A stretch of 64,000 nucleotides of DNA from an uncultured Clostridia bacterium (GTDB taxonomy: Bacteria; Bacillota; Clostridia; UMGS1810). A program made the translations under genes and the position numbers. The stretch is from the NCBI GenBank assembly GCA_934463115.1, contig CAKSIN010000007.1, positions 34,397 to 98,396 on the forward strand, read 5' to 3'. The stretch's first letter is position 1, and every line of letters begins with the position of its first letter. The notes under the pieces were generated by a model, which saw only the letters and a list, made by a program, of their open reading frames with translations, had not been told where the DNA came from and did not search any database. Below are positions 46,300 to 55,362 of this stretch, one piece after another.

Positions 46300-47430
46300 A
46301 TGAACAAAATAACAAAAAAGCTGTTTTCGGCTGCTGTGATCGTTTGTTTGAGTATTTCGTCTGTTGCTGCCTATGCGGCACAAATCACGCCCTCAAGCAC
46401 AAGCATCACACTCGGTAAAAACGATAAAGAAATTTCGTTTGATATTTATTTAGAAACTGACAGTGCATATGCAGGGGCGGAATTTGGGATCAAACCGTCA
46501 CAAAGCGATGTAGAATTTAAATCACTTGTTTTGTCAGATGAATTGCAGAATGAGTCAAAAGTACAGACTATAAAAGACGGATGTCTGTATTTCGGATTTT
46601 TTTCAAACACCAACAAATACAGCGCCGAAAAAAAGAAAATAGCAACATTAAACTATACTTACAGCGGCAGCGGAACGAGAGCAATTGCTTTGGTTGATTC
46701 AAAAATTGTCACCGTTGACGAAACCAACAAGACAAGCGGCGACACCTCATCAAGCCCGTTTACCGTTTCGATAACCCGACATGGAACATCCGGCGGCGGT
46801 GGCGGCGGTTCTGCAAGCAGCGGCAGCGTAAGAAAGCCGGATGTCATGTTACCGGACACTTCACAAACTTATTCGGATCGGAAATTTATCGATATTAACG
46901 GTCATTGGGCGGAAAACGATATTTACAGCGGCGTAAAGAACGGCTTATTCACCGGCATATCGGATACGATTTTCGATCCCGACGGAACTGTTACAAGAGC
47001 AATGGCGGTTACCGTACTCGGAAGATTTTCAAAAGATGAAATTGTGGCTTCCAATACGGAATTTACCGATGTGACGACAGAAAAATACTATGCAAACTAT
47101 GTTTCATGGGGTGCGGAAAACGGTGTTGTAAAAGGTATTTCCGAAACAGAATTTGCCCCCGAAAGTGCAGTTACCCGTGAACAGATTTCGGCAATGATTG
47201 TACGGTATCTGAATTACAAAGAGATCCCCTTACCGACCGGCAGCGAGAAAATAAAAGAACATAGCGATTATGAGCAAATTTCGGATTACGCAAAAGAAGA
47301 TATGGCAATCTGCTATGAAATGGGACTGATAAAAGGACACGACAGCGGACTTATCGAGCCAAACGGAAATTTAACCCGTTCGCAGCTTGCTTCGATTATG
47401 GCACGACTTTCAAATTATTCGGAAAAATAA
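46300..47430 (+). CDS. Cohesin-like protein with three SLH repeats (surface anchor)
   Basis: A 376-residue exported protein: signal peptide (about 1-26), cohesin-like domain (about 27-160), a Gly/Ser linker (GGGGGGSASSG) and three S-layer-homology repeats (about 190-376; each with the W/Y..G.F or TRA/TRE/TRS motif). SLH domains hold proteins on the cell wall through pyruvylated polymers. The cohesin-SLH architecture is that of cellulosome anchoring scaffoldins such as OlpA. It is the natural candidate to hold the dockerin proteins encoded just upstream. Pairing is not proven by sequence. Confidence 0.88.
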   Translation: MNKITKKLFSAAVIVCLSISSVAAYAAQITPSSTSITLGKNDKEISFDIYLETDSAYAGAEFGIKPSQSDVEFKSLVLSDELQNESKVQTIKDGCLYFGFFSNTNKYSAEKKKIATLNYTYSGSGTRAIALVDSKIVTVDETNKTSGDTSSSPFTVSITRHGTSGGGGGGSASSGSVRKPDVMLPDTSQTYSDRKFIDINGHWAENDIYSGVKNGLFTGISDTIFDPDGTVTRAMAVTVLGRFSKDEIVASNTEFTDVTTEKYYANYVSWGAENGVVKGISETEFAPESAVTREQISAMIVRYLNYKEIPLPTGSEKIKEHSDYEQISDYAKEDMAICYEMGLIKGHDSGLIEPNGNLTRSQLASIMARLSNYSEK

Positions 47431-47451
47431 AATTAAAATTCAATAAAACTA

Positions 47452-47480
47452 TTGACAAAATGATATAACACTGTTATAAT
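47452..47480 (+). promoter_or_regulatory. Consensus promoter of the tetR gene
   Basis: TTGACA, 17 bases, TATAAT: both perfect. It is fully covered by the inverted repeat that follows. Confidence 0.8.
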
Positions 47481-47505
47481 AAATGTAACGGTGTTATATC
47501 ATTTT
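47457..47505. promoter_or_regulatory. TetR operator: 20-bp inverted repeat over the promoter
   Basis: Arms at 47457-47476 and 47486-47505 (AAAATGATATAACACTGTTA and its complement) have a single mismatch. They flank the -10 box and the transcription start, the classical layout of an autorepressed TetR gene. Confidence 0.8.
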
Positions 47506-47519
47506 GCGGAGGGCTGAAA

Positions 47520-48137
47520 ATGAATAAAAACGAAAATAATACGCTTGATGATATTCTGTCAGCCGCAAAAGCTGAATTTTCCGAAAAAGGCTTTCAATCG
47601 GCATCACTACGCAGAATTGTAAAAAATGCAGGTGTGACAACAGGCGCATTTTACGGTTATTTTAAGAGCAAGGAAGAATTGTTTGACGCACTTGTCGGCG
47701 AGCAATACGATACGCTTATGGGTATGTTTTGCGAAACGCAAAACGCTTTTACAAGGCTTTCGCCGCAGGAACAGGCAGAGCAAATGGGCGAGCTTTCCGG
47801 CGAGGGAATGATAAAAATGATGGATTATTGCTATACCAATAAGGATGAATTTAAGCTCATTCTCTGCTCCTCCGACGGCACAAAATATGAAAATATAATT
47901 CACGATATGGCGGAAATCGAAGTTGACGCCACACATAAGTTTGCAAAAACGATGGAACAGCTCGGCTATCCGAAATACAACGTTGACAAAACGCTTGAGC
48001 ATATATTGGCAAGCGGCTTGTTTTCGGCATTTTTTGAGGTGATTATTCATGATATTCCGCACGAGAATGCGGCAGAATATCTTGAGGAGCTCAAAGCGTT
48101 CTATACTGCCGGCTGGAAAAAAATTATGGGATTTTAA
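47520..48137 (+). CDS. TetR/AcrR-family repressor
   Basis: A 205-residue regulator with the TetR helix-turn-helix at about 8-55 (LRRIVKNAGVTTGAFYGYF is the recognition part). The C-terminal ligand domain is not informative. GGAGGG precedes the ATG. The large palindrome over its own promoter indicates autoregulation. It is followed by two ABC genes, which it probably controls together with a second regulator that would use the palindrome at 48159. Confidence 0.92.
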   Translation: MNKNENNTLDDILSAAKAEFSEKGFQSASLRRIVKNAGVTTGAFYGYFKSKEELFDALVGEQYDTLMGMFCETQNAFTRLSPQEQAEQMGELSGEGMIKMMDYCYTNKDEFKLILCSSDGTKYENIIHDMAEIEVDATHKFAKTMEQLGYPKYNVDKTLEHILASGLFSAFFEVIIHDIPHENAAEYLEELKAFYTAGWKKIMGF

Positions 48138-48158
48138 TCCCTATATTTTTTGAATATA

Positions 48159-48176
48159 GGTTAGGTTAAACTAACT
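48159..48176. promoter_or_regulatory. Palindromic operator box 4 (ABC operon)
   Basis: GGTTAGG-TTAA-ACTAACT, the same 18-base layout as the three boxes near 41.1-41.3 kb, followed by ATAAGACA. It lies about 40 bases before the first ABC start and may overlap its promoter. Confidence 0.55.
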
Positions 48177-48217
48177 ATAAGACAACATAAAACAAATCAA
48201 TGCAAGGAGGAATTGTT

Positions 48218-50005
48218 TTGAAAAAACAATCAAATTTATCACGGCTTTTATCTTATGCCGGCGGACACAAGTATTTTACTTATGTTTCGTGGATTTTATC
48301 TGCCGTAAGCGCACTGACTGCACTTGTGCCCTTTTGGTACATTTGGAAAATTATCAACGAGGTATTGAAAACTTCGCCGAATTTCGGCAGTGCCGCAAAT
48401 CTTACGCATTACGGCATAATGGCAATGGCTTATGCGATCATATCGTATTTAATCTATATCGGCGCATTGCTATGCTCGCACCTTGCGGCATTTCGCATTG
48501 CGGCGAATATGCGTATTGACATAACCGAGCATATCGCAAAGCTGCCCATCGGCTTTACCGACAGTTTCGGCAGCGGAAAGCTGCGCAAAATTATAAACGA
48601 CTCCACTGCGGCGACCGAAACCTATCTTGCACATCAGCTGCCGGATAAATATGCGGCAATGGCGACACCTGTCGGACTGCTTGCACTGCTGCTTGTTTTT
48701 GATTGGCGGCTCGGACTTTTGAGCTTGGTGCCTGTTGCCGTTGGGTTTGCGGTTATGTCCGCAATGACGGGAAAACGAATGGAAGAAAAAATGAGGCAGT
48801 ACGGCAATGCGCTTGCGGCAATGTCTAATGAGGCGGTTGAATATGTGCGAGGTATTCCTGTTGTGAAAACATTTGGTCAATCGGTGTTTTCCTTCAAAAA
48901 ATTCAAAGCCACGATTGACGAATACAAGAAGTGGGTTCTTGCCTACACAAAGGATATGCGGCTGCCGATGATGCTCTATACTGCGGCGATAAACGGTGTG
49001 TTTGCGTTTTTAATACTCGGTGCGTTTTGGTTTACAAACGGCACTGTTACAAGCGAATTTCTTGTAAACCTCTTGTTCTACATAATCATAACGCCTGTTA
49101 TATCGGTCACGCTCACAAAAATTATGTATATGAGCGAGGAGGGCATGGTTATCAGCGACGCTATCGAAAGAATTGACAGCGTGCTTAATGCCGAGCCTAT
49201 GAGCATCGGAAACTATCCGCAAAAGCCTAAAAGTGCATCTATTGAACTTGAAAATATTCATTTCAGCTATGACGGTAAAAAAGAGGTTATATCGGATATA
49301 TCGCTGAAAATAAAAGACGGACAGACGGTTGCATTTGTCGGTCCGTCCGGCGGCGGAAAATCAACGCTTGCAAGCCTTATTTCAAGATTTTTTGATGTAA
49401 ATTCGGGAAGTATCAAAATAAGCGGTGTTGATGTTCGTGATATTCCCAAGGACGAACTTATGAACACGGTTTCATTTGTGTTCCAAAACAGCAAGCTCAT
49501 CAAAGCTTCTATTCTCGATAATGTTAAAATGGGCAAGCCCAATGCCACCGATGAAGAAGTTTTAAATGCGCTTAAATCGGCGCAGTGTATGGATATTATC
49601 GAAAAATTCCCAGACGGCGTCAATACCGTTATCGGAAGTCGAGGCATTTATCTTTCCGGCGGTGAAATGCAGAGAATTGCCATTGCCCGTGCGGTGCTGA
49701 AAAACGCTCCGATTATCATTTTGGATGAGGCAACCGCCTTTGCGGATCCCGATAATGAGGTAAAGGTGCAGACAGCTTTCGCAAAGCTTTCCGAGGGTAA
49801 AACGGTTATTATGATTGCACACAGGCTTTCAACCGTTCGGAATGCGGATTGCATTTATGTAATTGCCGACGGAAAGATTGCGGAATACGGAAACAGAGCG
49901 GAACTCATAGAAAAGAAAGGTATGTTCTATAAAATGCAAAATGACTATCAATCATCCGTTAGCTGGAAAGTATCAAACGAAACGGAGGAATCGAGAAATG
50001 ATTAA
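48218..50005 (+). CDS. ABC transporter half-molecule 1 (exporter fold)
   Basis: A 595-residue fused membrane-ATPase protein with six spans. The ATPase has Walker A GPSGGGKST, signature YLSGGEMQRIAIARA and Walker B IIILDEATAF. After the Walker B the D-loop reads ADPDNE rather than SALD, a form I associate with the siderophore-linked YbtP/IrtA branch. The start chosen is TTG 48218, seven bases after AAGGAGG; an ATG at 48200 would place the ribosome-binding site inside the gene. It overlaps the second half-transporter by eight bases, so they form a heterodimer. Transport direction and substrate are not known. Confidence 0.88.
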   Translation: MKKQSNLSRLLSYAGGHKYFTYVSWILSAVSALTALVPFWYIWKIINEVLKTSPNFGSAANLTHYGIMAMAYAIISYLIYIGALLCSHLAAFRIAANMRIDITEHIAKLPIGFTDSFGSGKLRKIINDSTAATETYLAHQLPDKYAAMATPVGLLALLLVFDWRLGLLSLVPVAVGFAVMSAMTGKRMEEKMRQYGNALAAMSNEAVEYVRGIPVVKTFGQSVFSFKKFKATIDEYKKWVLAYTKDMRLPMMLYTAAINGVFAFLILGAFWFTNGTVTSEFLVNLLFYIIITPVISVTLTKIMYMSEEGMVISDAIERIDSVLNAEPMSIGNYPQKPKSASIELENIHFSYDGKKEVISDISLKIKDGQTVAFVGPSGGGKSTLASLISRFFDVNSGSIKISGVDVRDIPKDELMNTVSFVFQNSKLIKASILDNVKMGKPNATDEEVLNALKSAQCMDIIEKFPDGVNTVIGSRGIYLSGGEMQRIAIARAVLKNAPIIILDEATAFADPDNEVKVQTAFAKLSEGKTVIMIAHRLSTVRNADCIYVIADGKIAEYGNRAELIEKKGMFYKMQNDYQSSVSWKVSNETEESRND

Positions 50006-51728
50006 GCTTATACAAAAAGCCACGGCATCGTCAAAAGACGGTGCGGTAGGGTTAATAAAAGGCATTATCGCCTGCGCCTTTCAGAATATGGCATTTATGC
50101 TGCCGACAGGACTTTTATATTATTTGGTCAAAGATTTACTCGGCGGCGATATGGGCGGAAAAGCAGTTTTTTACACAGTCGGCTGCGTTATATGCTTTGC
50201 GCTTATATTAATTACAACTTGGTTTCAGTATAACAATACATTTTTTACGACATACGAGGAAAGCGGAAAACGTAGATTAAGTTTAGCCGAAAGGCTCAGA
50301 AAGCTACCTCTTTCGTTTTTCGGCAAAAAAGACCTTGCCGACCTCACAAGTACGATTATGGCGGACTGCGAAGTTTTAGAAAAAGACTGCTCGCACTACA
50401 TACCGGCGCTGTTCGGCTCGGTGATTTCCACGATAGTCATTGCACTCGGTTTGTTTGCGTTTGACAAGGCAATGGCACTTGCGGCACTGTGGGTAATTCC
50501 CGTGTCGGTGCTGATTATCGTGCTGAGTTACAAGGTGCAGGACAGAGCACAGCAAAGGAATATGTCGGTCAAAATGGCTTGTGCTGACGGAATACAGGAA
50601 TACATAGAAACATTGCGTGACCTCAAAGCAAACAATGCGGAAAGCAGTTATCTTAAAGGTTTAAAAAGTAAAATCCGTTCCGTTGAAAAAGGCGCTTTCA
50701 AAACGGAAATAACCACTGCCGTTTTCGTAACCTCTGCCGGAATGGTGTTAAAATTCGGCATCGCAACCGTTGCACTTGTCGGTGCGTCACGGCTTGTCAG
50801 CGGAAAAATAGATGTTTTAACGCTGTTTATGTTTTTGCTCGTTGCCTCCCGTCTTTATGACCCTATGCAGGCATCACTTCAAAACCTTGCGGCGGTGATT
50901 GCAATGCGGACAAATGTTGCACGAATGAACGAAATCTTAGACCACGAAATTCAGCAAGGCGGCGACACTCTCACAAACAAAGGGTGCGACATCACATTCG
51001 ACCATGTGAGCTTTGCCTACAAGAGCGGCGAAACGGTGCTTCGTGATGTATCGTTCACCGCAAAACAGGGTGAGGTTACGGCGCTTGTCGGTCCGTCCGG
51101 CGGCGGAAAGACAACAGTGTCACGGCTTGCGGTCAGATTTTGGGATAATCAAAAGGGCAAAATTACTGTCGGCGGTATGGATATTTCAAAAATCGATCCC
51201 GAAAAGCTGATGACGCTTTATTCTATCGTTTTTCAAGATGTAACGCTTTTTAATAACAGCATTATGGAAAATATCCGACTCGGCAGAAAAGGCGCAACCG
51301 ATGAGGAGGTTTTGGCGGCGGCACACCTTGCAAACTGTGATGAATTTGCCGAAAAACTCCCCGATAAATGGAATACTGATATCGGCGAAAACGGGTGCGA
51401 ATTGTCGGGCGGCGAAAGACAGCGAATTTCAATCGCCAGAGCATTTTTGAAAGACGCACCGATTATACTTTTGGACGAGGCAACGGCAAGTCTTGACGTA
51501 GAAAACGAAACCGCTATACAGACGGCTCTTTCAAGACTTATCAGGAATAAAACGGTTCTTGTCATTGCGCACAGAATGAGAACAGTTGCCGGAGCCGATA
51601 AAATAGTTGTATTATCGGACGGTGTTGTTGCCGAGCAAGGCACACCGGAGAAACTTTTAAATAAAAACGGAATATTTAAGAGAATGGCTGATTTACAGCT
51701 TCAAGGACAGAATTGGACGGTGAGATAA
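49998..51728 (+). CDS. ABC transporter half-molecule 2 (exporter fold)
   Basis: A 576-residue partner of the preceding protein, with six spans, Walker A GPSGGGKTT, signature ELSGGERQRISIARA and Walker B IILLDEATASLD (canonical D-loop). ATG 49998 follows CGGAGGAATCG. Because only the first subunit has the unusual D-loop, the two ATP sites of the heterodimer are likely unequal. Its stop overlaps the next start (TAATG). The pair resembles YbtPQ/IrtAB importers as well as drug exporters; the substrate remains open. Confidence 0.9.
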   Translation: MIKLIQKATASSKDGAVGLIKGIIACAFQNMAFMLPTGLLYYLVKDLLGGDMGGKAVFYTVGCVICFALILITTWFQYNNTFFTTYEESGKRRLSLAERLRKLPLSFFGKKDLADLTSTIMADCEVLEKDCSHYIPALFGSVISTIVIALGLFAFDKAMALAALWVIPVSVLIIVLSYKVQDRAQQRNMSVKMACADGIQEYIETLRDLKANNAESSYLKGLKSKIRSVEKGAFKTEITTAVFVTSAGMVLKFGIATVALVGASRLVSGKIDVLTLFMFLLVASRLYDPMQASLQNLAAVIAMRTNVARMNEILDHEIQQGGDTLTNKGCDITFDHVSFAYKSGETVLRDVSFTAKQGEVTALVGPSGGGKTTVSRLAVRFWDNQKGKITVGGMDISKIDPEKLMTLYSIVFQDVTLFNNSIMENIRLGRKGATDEEVLAAAHLANCDEFAEKLPDKWNTDIGENGCELSGGERQRISIARAFLKDAPIILLDEATASLDVENETAIQTALSRLIRNKTVLVIAHRMRTVAGADKIVVLSDGVVAEQGTPEKLLNKNGIFKRMADLQLQGQNWTVR

Positions 51729-52333
51729 TGTCATTTTTTGAAAACACTCGTAAGCCTGTGGGATTCGGCGGGAAAGTTATGACCGCAATGATGAATATAG
51801 GGCACAAACCTGTGGCACATTGGGGACTTCAATTTTTGAAAGTTTCGTCAAATGCCAAGATATTGGACTGTGGCTGCGGCGGTGGAGCGAACATTAAAAA
51901 GCTTCTTAAGAAATATCCGCATAGCATTGTAAATGGTATTGACTATTCTATTGTCAGTGTGGAAAAATCCAAAAAAGTCAATAATAAGGCTGTTGCAGAA
52001 GGACGCTGCACGGTTCTGAAAGGTAATGTGATGAATATGCCGTATTCGGCAACTTGTTTCGATGCTGTTACGGCTTTTGAAACCATCTATTTTTGGCAGG
52101 ATTTGCCGAAATGCTTTTGTGAGATCTATCGGGTACTGAAACCCGGCGGAACATTTCTAATATGTAATGAGGTTAGCGGTGATGAGGCTAAAGATGAGAA
52201 ATGGACAAAAATCATTGAGGGAATGACCATATATAAAGATACAGAATTGAAAATATATCTCGGACAGGCAACGTTTCGCAATATTCAGATTCGGAAAAAG
52301 AATAATTGGCTGTGCGTTACGGCGGAAAAGTGA
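51728..52333 (+). CDS. Class I SAM-dependent methyltransferase A
   Basis: A 201-residue methyltransferase with SAM-binding motif I ILDCGCGGGANIKKL and post-I NGIDYS. The later RVLKPGGTFLICNEV is the usual motif III region. It shares one base with the stop of the ABC gene and is preceded by GGTGAGAT. The substrate is unknown; small-molecule methylation is likely given the operon. Confidence 0.88.
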   Translation: MSFFENTRKPVGFGGKVMTAMMNIGHKPVAHWGLQFLKVSSNAKILDCGCGGGANIKKLLKKYPHSIVNGIDYSIVSVEKSKKVNNKAVAEGRCTVLKGNVMNMPYSATCFDAVTAFETIYFWQDLPKCFCEIYRVLKPGGTFLICNEVSGDEAKDEKWTKIIEGMTIYKDTELKIYLGQATFRNIQIRKKNNWLCVTAEK

Positions 52334-52341
52334 GGGATATT

Positions 52342-53205
52342 ATGTCAAAAAAAGCAACGGAATTTCAGCGTGTGGCAATGAGCCGGATTTACCGCGGAAA
52401 AGAAATATTTAAGCCGCTTAACACCGGGTGGATTGACGAAAATGTCGCTTGCGTAAGAGAGTGGGTTGCAAATATATTTTTCTATCGCAAAGGTGAAACA
52501 ACAATTATGATTGACGCAGGCTACAACTATGACAGGCTTGCGGAGAAAATGGGCTGGCTTGGGATTGACGCAAAATCAATATGGCATATTCTTATAACGC
52601 ATCAGGACACCGACCACGTTGGGGCGGTTGAGGCAGACAGCTTGGGATTGTTCAAAAAGGCAAAACTTTATATCGGAGAAATCGAAAATCGTTATCTTGC
52701 GGGCGAGGTTCGTCGAAGGGTTATGCACCGCCTATATAAGTTGCCGCAGGTGACGATAAATAACAAAAAGCAACTGTTAAAGGACGGCGAAACCTTTAAA
52801 ATAGGCGATATTAAAATCCACGCATTTCTTGTTCCGGGTCATACATGGGGACATATGGTATATATGATTGATGATAAATATCTGTTTACCGGAGATACGA
52901 TTTGGTTTGGTGCAGACGGCGGTTACAGCTTTATTTCAGCACTTGCGGAAAGCAATAAGCTGGCGGTGAGATCGCTCGGGATTCTTGAGCAAAAACTGAA
53001 GAAAATGTGTGTTAAGCCGCTGTTTATTACGGGACATACAGGTTTTACCGACAACTTTGAATTTGCATTTGCACATAAGGAAAAGCTGTGTTCACCGTTT
53101 AAAAAGAAAGTTCATGATCCGTCGGCACCGTACGATGCCTATGATGAGTCTGATGATACGGAGGAAAATGCAAAAAACGGATTTTTAAAGGCAGCAGGGA
53201 AATAA
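52342..53205 (+). CDS. Metallo-beta-lactamase-fold hydrolase
   Basis: A 287-residue MBL-fold protein. The metal motif reads THQDTDHVG, so the second His of the usual HxHxDH is Asp (HxDxDH). Other ligands fit: PGHTWGHM, FTGDTIW and ITGHTGF. The start is ATG 52342 with GTGAGGGAT upstream. No signal peptide is present, so it is cytosolic. It may cleave a thioester or lactone in the pathway of this operon, which is inference. Confidence 0.88.
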   Translation: MSKKATEFQRVAMSRIYRGKEIFKPLNTGWIDENVACVREWVANIFFYRKGETTIMIDAGYNYDRLAEKMGWLGIDAKSIWHILITHQDTDHVGAVEADSLGLFKKAKLYIGEIENRYLAGEVRRRVMHRLYKLPQVTINNKKQLLKDGETFKIGDIKIHAFLVPGHTWGHMVYMIDDKYLFTGDTIWFGADGGYSFISALAESNKLAVRSLGILEQKLKKMCVKPLFITGHTGFTDNFEFAFAHKEKLCSPFKKKVHDPSAPYDAYDESDDTEENAKNGFLKAAGK

Positions 53206-53231
53206 GAAGACTGAAATAACGGAGGTAAGCT

Positions 53232-53846
53232 ATGTTTTGGGATAATGTTGCGTGTGTATATGATGTTTTTGCAAATGTTATCAACCGAAAAACAAATGAG
53301 GAGCTTTGCTCTGTGGTGAAAAATCTGATTCTGCCCGAATATGAGGTTTTGGAATGTGCCTGCGGCACCGGATTACTCACAAAAGAAACAGCACAGCGGT
53401 GCAAAAGCCTTGTTGCAACGGATTTTTCCGAAAAAATGTTGGAGCGAGCAAAGAAAAAGTGCCGTAAATATGCCAACGTACATTTTGAAAAAGCAGACAT
53501 CATGCACCTTGATTATCCCGATCATAGTTTTGATGCAGTAGTTGCTGCAAATGTGATTCACTTGCTGGACGAACCGTACAAGGCTCTGCACGAGCTTGAA
53601 CGGGTATGCCGCCCGGGCGGAAAAATCATTATTCCGACATATATGAACCGTACTGAAAACGGCAAGATCAATGGTGCTTCAAAGGCAATCGAAAAAGCCG
53701 GAGCTGACTTTAAGAGAAAATTCACTCCGGAGACATACAGAGATTTTTTTGCTGCTGCGGGATATGCAGAAGCAAGCTATACTTTATGTGAAGGACGGAT
53801 TCCTTGTGCGGTGGCGGTGTTGATAAAAAAAGGAGCGTTACTATGA
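53232..53846 (+). CDS. Class I SAM-dependent methyltransferase B
   Basis: A 204-residue methyltransferase of the UbiE/methyltransferase_11 type. Motif I is VLECACGTGLLTKETA, motif post-I VATDFSEKML, and RVCRPGGKIIIPTYMN follows. GGAGGTAAG precedes the ATG. It overlaps the next gene by four bases (ATGA-like), in line with tight coupling. Substrate unknown. Confidence 0.88.
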   Translation: MFWDNVACVYDVFANVINRKTNEELCSVVKNLILPEYEVLECACGTGLLTKETAQRCKSLVATDFSEKMLERAKKKCRKYANVHFEKADIMHLDYPDHSFDAVVAANVIHLLDEPYKALHELERVCRPGGKIIIPTYMNRTENGKINGASKAIEKAGADFKRKFTPETYRDFFAAAGYAEASYTLCEGRIPCAVAVLIKKGALL

Positions 53847-54685
53847 AATATAAAATTGAAAAGAACACTGTACAGAAAACGCTTATTATTCCGCTTTATG
53901 CACGGAAAATGTGTTCCGAACTGTATCCCACATTGTATTATGATGAAACAGCGTCCGAACTGATTGATAAAATTGATTATGACTTTTCGGATGTTGCGGA
54001 AAAATCAAAGAGCCTTATGCAAAGATTTGGATTTTTGGAGGTTGCGATGCGTCAAAACGACCTTGCGTGGGAGGTTCGGGATTATTTGAGTACGCACCCG
54101 AACGCGGCGGTTGTAAACTTAGGCTGCGGACTTGATAACACAGGACGCTTTTGCGATAACGGAAAATGCAAAATCTACAACCTTGATTTTCCCGATGTTA
54201 TAGCTGTGCGAAACCAACTACTTCCTGCCGGCGAGCGTGAAATAAACATTGCTACCGACTTGAATGATTTAAGTTGGCTTGAAAAAATCGACGCATCGGA
54301 CGGTATTGTGCTTTTTGCGGCAGGTGTGTTTTACTACTTTCGCACCGAACAGGTTAAAAAGCTTGTTCGGGCTATGTCAAATGTGTTTGACGGCGGCATA
54401 ATGGTGTTTGACGCCGCCGGGAAAACGGCCGTAAAAATGATTGCAAAGACCTGGCTTAAGGAATCAAAGATAAAAGACGTCGGCGCTTATTTTTCCGTTT
54501 CGAACGCAAAGAAAGAGCTTTCCTTATGGAGCAGAGATATGAGCATTTCAAGCAGAGGGTATATGCTCGGTTACGGCGACCTTAAAAATGCGCCTGTCGG
54601 CAGATTTTTTAAGTTTTTAGCAAGCGTAGGCGATAATATTATGAAAATGCAGATTGTGCGTCTTGATTTCGGAGGTGCAAAATGA
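53843..54685 (+). CDS. LCM/TcmP-like SAM-dependent methyltransferase C
   Basis: A 280-residue protein of the leucine carboxyl methyltransferase-like family that also includes polyketide O-methyltransferases (TcmP). Recognisable are IPLYARKMCSELYP (about 15-28), AVVNLGCGLDNTGRF (motif I) and YNLDFPDVIAVR. The start is ATG 53843 with AAAGGAGCG upstream. It overlaps the next gene by four bases. The substrate is probably a carboxyl or hydroxyl group on a small molecule. Confidence 0.82.
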   Translation: MKYKIEKNTVQKTLIIPLYARKMCSELYPTLYYDETASELIDKIDYDFSDVAEKSKSLMQRFGFLEVAMRQNDLAWEVRDYLSTHPNAAVVNLGCGLDNTGRFCDNGKCKIYNLDFPDVIAVRNQLLPAGEREINIATDLNDLSWLEKIDASDGIVLFAAGVFYYFRTEQVKKLVRAMSNVFDGGIMVFDAAGKTAVKMIAKTWLKESKIKDVGAYFSVSNAKKELSLWSRDMSISSRGYMLGYGDLKNAPVGRFFKFLASVGDNIMKMQIVRLDFGGAK

Positions 54686-55314
54686 AATATATAGGAATAC
54701 CGCTTGGAATGTGGGTGCTGTTTGAAAAATCGTTCAGAAAAAATCTTGTTTCCGAATTCGGATATAATAAAATCACAGCCAAACAAATATCGAAAAACGC
54801 AAAAAGCAGATACAAAAGCATTATCCGTAATCTGCCCGAATTTGAAAAGGGAGATCAGTTTAAAACAAACATTGTCGGCTGTGCAATGCTGGGTGCTTTT
54901 GTACTCTCTATGCCCAAAAGACCGAGCGTTGACGAACCTACCGAATACTATTCAAAAGCGATGATGACAAGGTTTATGAGGTGGCTCTGCCGCCAAAGCG
55001 GAAAGAAAAAATTCACCGCCAAAGACATTGCAGAAATGAAAAAAACTGCCGAATTAAAAGCTGCCGACCGCAACCCGTACTCGTGGAATATGGATTTTTA
55101 TGTATATTCGGACGGCAGCGGCTATGAGGGGCGATTTACAAAGTGCGGAATTTGCGTGCTGATGAAAGAGCTTGGACTGTTCGATTTGACGCCTGCAATG
55201 TGCCGCTTGGATTATACGATGAGCGAGGCAGGCGGAGCCACGAATTTTGTGCGCCGATATACCATTGCGTCCGGCGGCTCGTATTGCGATTGCGGCTATA
55301 AAAAGAAGATTTAA
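54682..55314 (+). CDS. L-2-amino-thiazoline-4-carboxylic acid hydrolase-family protein
   Basis: A 210-residue protein resembling the ATC hydrolase family, named for a hydrolase that turns a thiazoline acid into cysteine precursors. Features are NPYSWNMDFYVY, FTKCGICVLMKELGL and the Cys-containing end ASGGSYCDCGY. In Clostridia such proteins often lie near methyltransferases and transporters. With the rest of the operon it suggests handling of a sulfur-containing or metallophore-like compound. The reaction here is not shown by sequence. Confidence 0.75.
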   Translation: MKYIGIPLGMWVLFEKSFRKNLVSEFGYNKITAKQISKNAKSRYKSIIRNLPEFEKGDQFKTNIVGCAMLGAFVLSMPKRPSVDEPTEYYSKAMMTRFMRWLCRQSGKKKFTAKDIAEMKKTAELKAADRNPYSWNMDFYVYSDGSGYEGRFTKCGICVLMKELGLFDLTPAMCRLDYTMSEAGGATNFVRRYTIASGGSYCDCGYKKKI

Positions 55315-55362
55315 CGGTTGTTCGTAAATCGAATTTAAAAGGAACTGTAAATAATGCCGTTT

